From assembly GCA_041941305.1 (NCBI GenBank), contig JBGTQJ010000041.1, forward strand, positions 1 through 64,000: 64,000 bases of DNA, read 5' to 3'. This stretch comes from JANSWP01 sp041941305 (GTDB lineage Bacteria; Bacteroidota; Bacteroidia; Chitinophagales; Saprospiraceae). The position numbers and the translations under genes are program-made. Each line of letters begins with the position of its first letter. Position 1 is the stretch's first letter. The notes beneath the pieces were generated by a model. The model had not been told where the DNA came from. It worked only from the letters and a program-made list of their open reading frames with translations, and searched no databases. This document shows positions 57,509 through 64,000 of the stretch, piece after piece.

Positions 57509-60436
57509 TTACAAAGCGATAATTTTTCCGCTGCTTAGCAATTGCCCATCAGCCACTATTGAATAAATGTAAGTGCCAGCAGCTAAGCCATTGCGGTTGA
57601 ATTGAATTTGATTTCCTAAGAACTTTTCTTCGCGGATGGACCGTCCCATCACATCAAAGAGGTGAAGCGTGACTTCCTTGAAATTGCCCCCTGCAATCTC
57701 AATTCTTGTGGTTTCCAAAAATGGATTGGGGTATGCTTTTATATCAATATGCTCTACAATCGGGTCGTCCAAGCCTGTGATAATCACAAATTGCTCAAGT
57801 GAATCACCACCAATAAAATGTGTCGTGGTGGCTGACTGAAGAGGCTCATCATAGCCTAAAAAGATAGCAGCGCTATTGTCTATACGAGTTCCTGTTGGGT
57901 TGTTCGGATTTTGGGAAATCTTGAATTTTACAAACCCAAAGGAGTCATCAGCGCCGCTATCTGGTAGAAGTTGAATTCCATTAAAGGTGAATTTCAGGAT
58001 ACCATTATCGTAAATTTGAAAATCGTAAGGATGACTACTTGCGCCCGGACGAACTGAAGTTAAGTCCAGATGTGACGACAAGGTATCCCGAATCACCACT
58101 CTCGTTACAGTATCAGTTCCGGTATTCTGGAATAATAGGTGGTACTCTATGTCGGTATTGGCTAATATGAATGCACTGTCGTTCTGAATATAGCCTTTGG
58201 GATAGCCTCTTAAATTGAGAACGGCATCGGTAGAACTGATACTTTCCTGTACTTCAATGGATATAAACGAGTTATTTTCATCTTCCTGGAATTGGGTTAC
58301 CTGCCCTGTAGAACTTCCGCCAGCACCATCGTCACATCCTTCAATAGCTATAGTTGGATAGCTGTCTCCAGGATGCCCTTCAGATTGTTCAACTACAATT
58401 CTGTAGGTGGCGCCATTTGCTTCTTCTACAAAAGACTGTTTTTCACCTGCATTTAATTCGACCGTTTCTGTTCTTCCAATTACAATGTCTTCAATGATGA
58501 CAAGGTCCTGAGGCTCATCCATATCACCAAGCCCTATGTTTTCTACATCAAACCTGACAGAATCACCATCACAGTAACCAGTCACTTTTAAAGAAGACAT
58601 ATCCCAATTGGGATCTATTGCCGTGCAAACTGTATCGGGCAAAATATGAGCAGAAGCAAAAACAGTTTCTCCAGCGGTAGCAGCACAATCTAAAGTTACG
58701 TTGATTAGGAATGTGCCACATTCGCCCACTTCCAGGCTGTCCACATCAAAAATGTAGAGACTGTCGTCAATGATTTGGATAGGGGTGATCGTAGCAGAGT
58801 TGAAAATTAAATCTTCATCCAAAACTACTTCAACCACGGCAGTATCCGCCTCAGTTGGTCCGTTATTGCAATAAGTCACAACCAAATCCTTGGTCGTACA
58901 AGGCAATAAAAACGGTACAGAAATATCTACATCCAGAAATGGACAATCAATATTTTTCTTAACCGAGAAGTCAATGAACGTTGTGTCGTAAAAGACGTCT
59001 ATAGTAACATCGGTTATGGTATCTTCACAAATCTCCCAATATGGATTTTTTGGGAGCAAAATAATGTCATAAGTTCCTGTATCAACTCTAATGGAGTAAT
59101 TTCCTGCTGCGTCTGTGGTTCCAAAAAATGTTTCTGCACCTTCGGCAAAAACCAACCAATCTTGTAATGCCCTTTCATCAGAGTCAATAAAACAATCATT
59201 ATCTTCATCAAAAGCAACTTTCCCTTGCACGTAATTTGTATGGATGTTGCCTCCAAAATCCGTTTTGAAAAGGGATACATCGTTGATGAGATTGCCACTG
59301 AAAGAAGAATTGATTCCTGCCATTGCGAAACCGCCATCTTTGGTGGCTACTATTGATCTTCCTTCGTCCCAGTGTGTGTTTCTTCCTATTGGATTTCCAA
59401 AAATCTCATCTCCATTTGGAGCCAATTTTAGAATTAACAAGTCTGGGTCAGAAGCACTCAACTCAGTGGCACCAGCAATTACATAGCTTCCATCTGCCAA
59501 CTGAATGATGTCATTTCCTATGTCTATCAATCCCGCATCTCCATCAAAGCTTTCTGAAAGTTCAATATTCAGGTTTTGATCAACTTTCAAAAGCAATGCA
59601 TCGCTGTTGTTGCCAGTTGAACCAGTCATTGCCAAGCCGCCATCCAGTGTTTCGATGATTGCTAGTCCCTCATCCGCTTCAGCTCCACCGAAAAGCAAAC
59701 TGTCTATTTTGTTGCCATTGGCATCTGTAAGGACTAGAAACAAATCATTCAAGATGGGAGGATTTCCGCCTGGTTCTTTATACGCTCCCACTGCTGCAAA
59801 ACCTCCATTGAATGAAATAGCGTCTTCGGCTTTGTCGTCATCCGTATTTCCAAAAGTCTTACTCCATTCTTCCACTCCGTTTACATCAGTTTTGATGAGG
59901 TACATATCTTCACCTCCTGCACCAAAACTTCTGGTTCTTCCGGAAAGAATATAACCTCCATCAGGAGTAGGAGAGACTGAAAAGACCTGGTCAGAATCAA
60001 TTCCACCATATTGATGGCTCCAAACGACATCTCCTTTTTCATCAATTTTCAAAAGATAAGCATCAAACTCGTCTGTTTGACTCACTTTTATATCTCCAGC
60101 GATGACATATCCGCCATCTGTTGCTGTAGTAATATCATAAGCATGTTCAGTAACTCCGTTATTGTAAAATCTTGACCAAACTTCGTCACCGTCCACATCT
60201 GTTCTGATAACATAAATGTCAAAATTATTTCCTGGTCCTCCCGTTTGGCTATATCCGGCTATGATATAACCAAGATCTCTGGTTTGAACTATCGCTTCTC
60301 CAAAATCCTCTTTGTTCGTTCCGAAATAAATTTCCCAACCTTGTGCCTGTATTTGAAATGAACCCAAAAGGAGCAGCATGCCCGCTAAATAGCGCAGCGC
60401 TGGAAATCGGTTATAGATTGTATGGGTCATATCCAT
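57509..60436 (-). CDS. T9SS cargo protein with propeller-type repeats and DUF11-like domain
   Basis: The frame is open to 60607, but the ATG at 60436 (or the one 6 nt later) directly precedes the signal peptide (MTHTIYNRFPALRYLAGMLLLLGSFQIQAQ); product about 975 aa. Residues 32-400 hold about seven beta-propeller-like repeats of the form GGYIIAG...D.YLIKTD..G...WS..YGG. Residues 405-470 are an SdrD/CarboxypepD-like beta domain with acidic loops (AFDEDNDCFIDSDERAL). A DUF11-like domain follows (YCNNGPTEADTAVVEVVLDE, GNTDTVTRVVIRDTLSSHLD-type later). The C-terminal 85 residues are a T9SS type A sorting domain (IKAYPNPFLETTRIEI). Likely exported to the surface or medium; ligand unknown. Confidence 0.85.
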   Translation of the reverse strand: MDMTHTIYNRFPALRYLAGMLLLLGSFQIQAQGWEIYFGTNKEDFGEAIVQTRDLGYIIAGYSQTGGPGNNFDIYVIRTDVDGDEVWSRFYNNGVTEHAYDITTATDGGYVIAGDIKVSQTDEFDAYLLKIDEKGDVVWSHQYGGIDSDQVFSVSPTPDGGYILSGRTRSFGAGGEDMYLIKTDVNGVEEWSKTFGNTDDDKAEDAISFNGGFAAVGAYKEPGGNPPILNDLFLVLTDANGNKIDSLLFGGAEADEGLAIIETLDGGLAMTGSTGNNSDALLLKVDQNLNIELSESFDGDAGLIDIGNDIIQLADGSYVIAGATELSASDPDLLILKLAPNGDEIFGNPIGRNTHWDEGRSIVATKDGGFAMAGINSSFSGNLINDVSLFKTDFGGNIHTNYVQGKVAFDEDNDCFIDSDERALQDWLVFAEGAETFFGTTDAAGNYSIRVDTGTYDIILLPKNPYWEICEDTITDVTIDVFYDTTFIDFSVKKNIDCPFLDVDISVPFLLPCTTKDLVVTYCNNGPTEADTAVVEVVLDEDLIFNSATITPIQIIDDSLYIFDVDSLEVGECGTFLINVTLDCAATAGETVFASAHILPDTVCTAIDPNWDMSSLKVTGYCDGDSVRFDVENIGLGDMDEPQDLVIIEDIVIGRTETVELNAGEKQSFVEEANGATYRIVVEQSEGHPGDSYPTIAIEGCDDGAGGSSTGQVTQFQEDENNSFISIEVQESISSTDAVLNLRGYPKGYIQNDSAFILANTDIEYHLLFQNTGTDTVTRVVIRDTLSSHLDLTSVRPGASSHPYDFQIYDNGILKFTFNGIQLLPDSGADDSFGFVKFKISQNPNNPTGTRIDNSAAIFLGYDEPLQSATTTHFIGGDSLEQFVIITGLDDPIVEHIDIKAYPNPFLETTRIEIAGGNFKEVTLHLFDVMGRSIREEKFLGNQIQFNRNGLAAGTYIYSIVADGQLLSSGKIIAL

Positions 60437-60654
60437 GGGCGCAAGTTTGCTGTAGTCATCTTTTTGAACTAAATACATTACAAAAGTCAACATATCATAT
60501 TTTGAAATCAAAGACAAAAAATGGCATTTGTTGAGTAAAATTGGCAAAAAATTAGCTTTATTAATCAAGCAAATTCCTTTAAAACCCTTTATTTTTAGGC
60601 ATTTCATAGAAAAATGAGGTTTTTAATTTGTTGAGGAAAAAAATATTTTTTTGC

Positions 60655-62061
60655 ATGAAAAAAAGTCGGTTAATACGCATTTTAAGAACATTTAATAAAA
60701 AAGAGATACGTGAATTGCGCAAATGGCTTCAATCTCCAGCCCATAATCAACGCAAAGATGTGCTTCATTTATTTGAATATTTGTTTGAAAGCAATCACTT
60801 AGACAAGGAAAAATACCTCGAAAAAGAAAAAATATACAAATTACTCTTTCCAAATGAGTCTTTTGATGATGCCAAAATCAGGCAAGTCATTCACTTCTTA
60901 TTTAAAGCAGTGGAAGGCTTTTTGATTTATCAGGAATTGATGGAAGATGAAGTACGATCTGAAATTACACTCGCCAGTGTTTATAGAAAAAGAAGGTTGA
61001 GCAAATTGTGTGAAACAGCGCTAAAAAATTCTGAAACGCTACATTACAAACAAGAACACCGAAATGCCCATTTTTTTCGAAATGATTATTTATTGAGGCT
61101 CGAACAATACAATTATTTGGCAGGCTCTCAAAGAAAAGAAGTAAACCTCCAAGAGGTAGCCCACTCACTGGATGCTACCTATTTTGCGGATAAACTTCAA
61201 CAAAGTTGCTTCATGTTGGCACATCAGGCTGTTTCAAAAAAAGATTATGAGCAAGGGCTTTTGGAAGAAATCTTAAAACATGTAGAAGAAAAAGACTTTT
61301 TAAAATATCCAGCTATTGCTGTTTATTATTTTGGATACAAAGCGCTGACAAATCGAGATGAAGAATCCTACTTTTATAGCCTAAAAGAAGAAATCCAGGA
61401 GTTTGGAGATGCTTTTCCTCAAGAAGAATTGCGCATTATTTATTTATTGGCCATCAATTATTGCATTAGCCGAGTAAATACCGGCAAACGTAGCTTTTAC
61501 AAAGAAATGCTTGATTTATATAAAACAGGGATGAAAGAGCAAATTTTGTTTGAAAATGAACGCGTTACTCGTTGGACTTTTTTGAATGTAGTAACGACCG
61601 GGCTTATCATAAAAGAGTATGAATGGATTGAGCAATTTATTGAAAATTACCAACAATATTTGGAAGAAGAGCATCGGGAAAATATAGTGCACTATAGCCT
61701 GGCTCGATTAAATTTTGAGAAAAGAAATTATAAAGATGCCATGCGTTTGTTAATCCAATACGATTCCGATGAAATTGTGATGACGCTAAATGCTAAGCTC
61801 ATGCTTTTGAAAATGTATTATGAATTAGATGAGTTAGATGCTCTCTCTTCAGCTATTGATAGCATGCGTGCTTACCTGAAACGAAAAAAAGGTATGGGTT
61901 ATCACCAAACTCCGTTTACCAATTTTATTAAACTTTTGAAAAAACTTGTCAATGTGAACCCATTTAACAGGGAACAGAAAAAGAGTCTTAGAATTGAAAT
62001 TCAGGAAACCAATCCCCTACCTGATAAAAATTGGTTGAACGAGCAACTAGATCAGCTCTAA
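60655..62061 (+). CDS. Helical-repeat protein of unknown function
   Basis: A 468-aa protein starting at ATG 60655 (MKKSRLIRILRTFNKKEIRELRKWL); an in-frame TTG lies 27 nt earlier. It has no signal peptide. The whole sequence is helical, Glu/Lys-rich and aromatic-rich, with a period near 35-40 residues in the second half (IVHYSLARLNFEKRNYKDAMRLLIQYD), resembling TPR-like solenoids. The N-terminal 90 residues (KWLQSPAHNQRKDVLHLFEYLFE) look like a separate conserved domain I have seen in Saprospiria proteins without a known role. Divergent from the T9SS cargo gene. Confidence 0.7.
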   Translation: MKKSRLIRILRTFNKKEIRELRKWLQSPAHNQRKDVLHLFEYLFESNHLDKEKYLEKEKIYKLLFPNESFDDAKIRQVIHFLFKAVEGFLIYQELMEDEVRSEITLASVYRKRRLSKLCETALKNSETLHYKQEHRNAHFFRNDYLLRLEQYNYLAGSQRKEVNLQEVAHSLDATYFADKLQQSCFMLAHQAVSKKDYEQGLLEEILKHVEEKDFLKYPAIAVYYFGYKALTNRDEESYFYSLKEEIQEFGDAFPQEELRIIYLLAINYCISRVNTGKRSFYKEMLDLYKTGMKEQILFENERVTRWTFLNVVTTGLIIKEYEWIEQFIENYQQYLEEEHRENIVHYSLARLNFEKRNYKDAMRLLIQYDSDEIVMTLNAKLMLLKMYYELDELDALSSAIDSMRAYLKRKKGMGYHQTPFTNFIKLLKKLVNVNPFNREQKKSLRIEIQETNPLPDKNWLNEQLDQL

Positions 62062-62179
62062 AAAATTTCCGAAATTTGCCAATCAATTAAAATTCACCTA
62101 GGTTTTTTGGCTTTAAGCGTTTGTTTGCAAGGTGATTTTTGGGTAGAAAATCCTTAAATATCTTTATAATTAATTAGAA

Positions 62180-62869
62180 ATGAGCCGGCGAAATAAGCTC
62201 TTGAAATTTGCAGAAATACTTTCGTTTCCAAACGTCTTTGAAAATTTTGACGCAGACAATCCAGCTTTAATTGGAGAAAATGGGGAACCCATTGAATTAA
62301 AAGGAAGATGGAATGAAGAGGTTTTCAAAAATGATAATCCAATTACTTTAGAACTAGCTTGTGGAAAGGGGGATTATACAATAGGTTTAGCCCAAATGTA
62401 TCCCAATCGAAATTTTATCGGTGTAGATATCAAGGGTGCCCGGATTTGGCGAGGAGCCAAAACAGCTTTAGAGCATAACCTCAAGAATGTTGCTTTTTTG
62501 AGAACTCGTATCGAGCAAATCAACTATTTCTTTGCCGAGTATGAAGTTGCCGAAATATGGATCACCTTTGCTGACCCGTTTTTAAAAAAGCCTAACCGGC
62601 GACTCACCGCTATTCCTTTTCTACGACAATATTTAAAATTGCTTAAACCTGGTGGTTTGGTACATTTGAAAACCGATTCTGACGAACTGTATGAATTTAC
62701 ACTGGAAGAAGTAGTACCCAATCAAAAACATTTTAAGCTCCTTTATCAAAATTCAGACATTTATGCCAAACCTTTGCTTTTGTCCGAATTGGAGATTAAA
62801 ACTTTTTATGAGAAAAAGCATTTGGCAAACGGCAAGACCATTAAGTATGTCCAGTTACAGTCAGAATAG
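62180..62869 (+). CDS. trmB: tRNA (guanine-N7-)-methyltransferase TrmB
   Basis: A 229-aa SAM-dependent enzyme that makes m7G46 in tRNA variable loops. The SAM motif LELACGKGDYTIGLA (near 56), NFIGVDIKGARIWRGAKTA (near 75), the catalytic strip WITFADPFLKKPNRRLTAIPFL (residues 124-145, shown here as WITFADPF and KKPNRRL) and HLKTDSDELYEFT near 158 are present. The usual PDPW is FADPF here, a change I have seen in this phylum. ATG at 62180 is a normal family start. Confidence 0.93.
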   Translation: MSRRNKLLKFAEILSFPNVFENFDADNPALIGENGEPIELKGRWNEEVFKNDNPITLELACGKGDYTIGLAQMYPNRNFIGVDIKGARIWRGAKTALEHNLKNVAFLRTRIEQINYFFAEYEVAEIWITFADPFLKKPNRRLTAIPFLRQYLKLLKPGGLVHLKTDSDELYEFTLEEVVPNQKHFKLLYQNSDIYAKPLLLSELEIKTFYEKKHLANGKTIKYVQLQSE

Positions 62870-62894
62870 TAATTTTCTTAACTATACTTTTCGC

Positions 62895-64000
62895 TTAAAT
62901 CAAGCCCCTCGATTTCAATTCCAGGTATTTATTTATCGTATTAAGCGATAACTCTTCTGGGCGGGTCAAAACAGCTTGAACACCATATTGTTTTAATTTT
63001 TGAACCATTGCTTCCTTCTCAGCAATAAATTTTTGTGCAATTGTTTGCGTATAGATGCCTTCTACAGTCTCTACTTCTTCATTTACAAAATCTTTGATTT
63101 CGGTGTTTTCAAAAAAAATAGTGACCAGCAAATGCAAATTATTGATACGACGCAGAATTGGCAGGACTCTATCTAGCGCGTACATACTTTCAAAATTTGT
63201 AAATAGCAAAATCAAACTACGCCCTTTAATTAATTTCCGTGCCACATGGTATAGTAATTCATAATTTGCCTCCAGATCCCTTTCCTTTTCATTATAAAGC
63301 GCATTTAATATTTTGTTCAGTTGATTGGCTTTCCTATCTGCTTTGATTGTCGTACCTATTTTATCAGAAAAAGTAATCAAGCCTGCTTTATCATGTTTTT
63401 GTAAGGCGATATTCGACATGGCCAGGCTCGTATTGATTGCATAGTCCATCAAACTCAAATCATCAAAAGGCATTCGCATCGCCCTGCTTTTGTCAATAAT
63501 ACAATAAACCTGCTGTGCCCGTTCGTCTTCATATTGATTTACCATCAATTCACTCTTCCTTCCTGTTGCCTTCCAATTGATACTGCGATAATCGTCGCCC
63601 TTTACATAGTTTTTGATTTGCTCAAATTCATAACTATGACCTATTCGCCGAATTTTTTTAATGCCCCTTTGATTTGAAATTTTATCAAATGCCTTCAATT
63701 CAAATTGCTTCATCTGAATAATGGAAGGATAGACGGGAATATCCATCTGGTAATTATGCCTATATCTTCGTTGTATTAACCCTAAACTTGTACTAATGAA
63801 TACATTTACTGAACCAAAAGAATAAACACCTCTTTTCGAAGGAACGAGCTCATAAGACAGTCTTTTTTGTTCATTGGGTTGTAAGACCAGTCTTTTTTCA
63901 AAATCTCGAATTTGAAATTGAACCGGCAATTCATCGATCACTTCAAGGAATAATTTCCGGTTACTTCGATTTTCTATTTCAATGGAAACTTTATTGGGAT
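62895..64000 (-). CDS. DUF58 domain protein, N-terminus beyond window edge
   Basis: The frame remains open from the stop to the right edge (about 368 codons; the upstream codons read PNKVSIEIENRSNRKLFLEV before a GTG). The family is usually about 430-450 aa, so some 70 residues lie outside. The DUF58 core YVKGDDYRSINWKATGRKSELMVNQYE (in parts: KGDDYRSINWKATGR, LMVNQYE) is followed by a VWA-like domain with the degenerate metal site CIIDKSRAM. In this family the protein usually works with a MoxR AAA+ ATPase in membrane-protein or envelope maintenance; that partner is not in the window. Confidence 0.9.
   Translation of the reverse strand, partial: PNKVSIEIENRSNRKLFLEVIDELPVQFQIRDFEKRLVLQPNEQKRLSYELVPSKRGVYSFGSVNVFISTSLGLIQRRYRHNYQMDIPVYPSIIQMKQFELKAFDKISNQRGIKKIRRIGHSYEFEQIKNYVKGDDYRSINWKATGRKSELMVNQYEDERAQQVYCIIDKSRAMRMPFDDLSLMDYAINTSLAMSNIALQKHDKAGLITFSDKIGTTIKADRKANQLNKILNALYNEKERDLEANYELLYHVARKLIKGRSLILLFTNFESMYALDRVLPILRRINNLHLLVTIFFENTEIKDFVNEEVETVEGIYTQTIAQKFIAEKEAMVQKLKQYGVQAVLTRPEELSLNTINKYLELKSRGLI

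Overview
The window comes from a Bacteroidota genome, most likely class Saprospiria (a Lewinella- or Saprospira-like gliding or filamentous bacterium). The evidence is three secreted proteins with type IX secretion (T9SS) type A sorting domains, a giant SprB-repeat adhesin, HYR-domain and YARHG-domain proteins, the small ribosomal protein bTHX, promoters with the Bacteroidota -7 box TAnnTTTG, and an AT-rich sequence with almost no Shine-Dalgarno sites.

Layout. The left edge (1-3.3 kb) holds a truncated YccF-SH3b-YARHG membrane protein and a small secreted protein, both on the minus strand. A gene-poor stretch (3.35-4.75 kb) contains a tRNA 3'-end fragment with its terminator. From 4.75 to 32.5 kb every gene is on the plus strand and encodes exported or outer-surface proteins: a 1954-aa HYR/dockerin/cohesin-like T9SS cargo, then a barrel / TANFOR-like / fibronectin-III trio, a 457-aa secreted fibre-like protein and a 3295-aa SprB-repeat adhesin. 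This block ends at an intact tRNA-Asn whose 3' end and terminator are about 90% identical to the fragment at 4.2 kb. The 28-kb surface block is therefore framed by a tRNA gene and a direct repeat, as in a genomic island, although no integrase is present.

From 33 to 55.5 kb the window is mostly housekeeping: a PfkB kinase, RlmN, HtpG, a PrsW protease, a mevalonate-kinase-like enzyme with a CYTH protein, FdhD, bTHX, DgkA, TadA, GuaB, Dtd, bifunctional FtcD and a GH3-family enzyme, mixed with outer-membrane proteins of unknown role. A multi-hairpin candidate RNA lies at 38.9-39.07 kb. From 56.0 to 57.5 kb there is no convincing gene; instead there are six copies of a hairpin-plus-tail element (a seventh lies upstream of fdhD) and three long inverted repeats. 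The right end carries a T9SS cargo protein with a repeat-rich N-terminus, an unknown helical protein, TrmB and a DUF58 protein cut by the window edge.

Working together: the T9SS cargo proteins and outer-membrane barrels point to a cell-surface and adhesion lifestyle. The core genes cover translation and tRNA quality (RlmN, TadA, Dtd, TrmB, bTHX), purine synthesis (GuaB), histidine catabolism (FtcD), isoprenoid precursors and lipid recycling. All function calls come from reading translated sequence and recalling family motifs; no database search was run.
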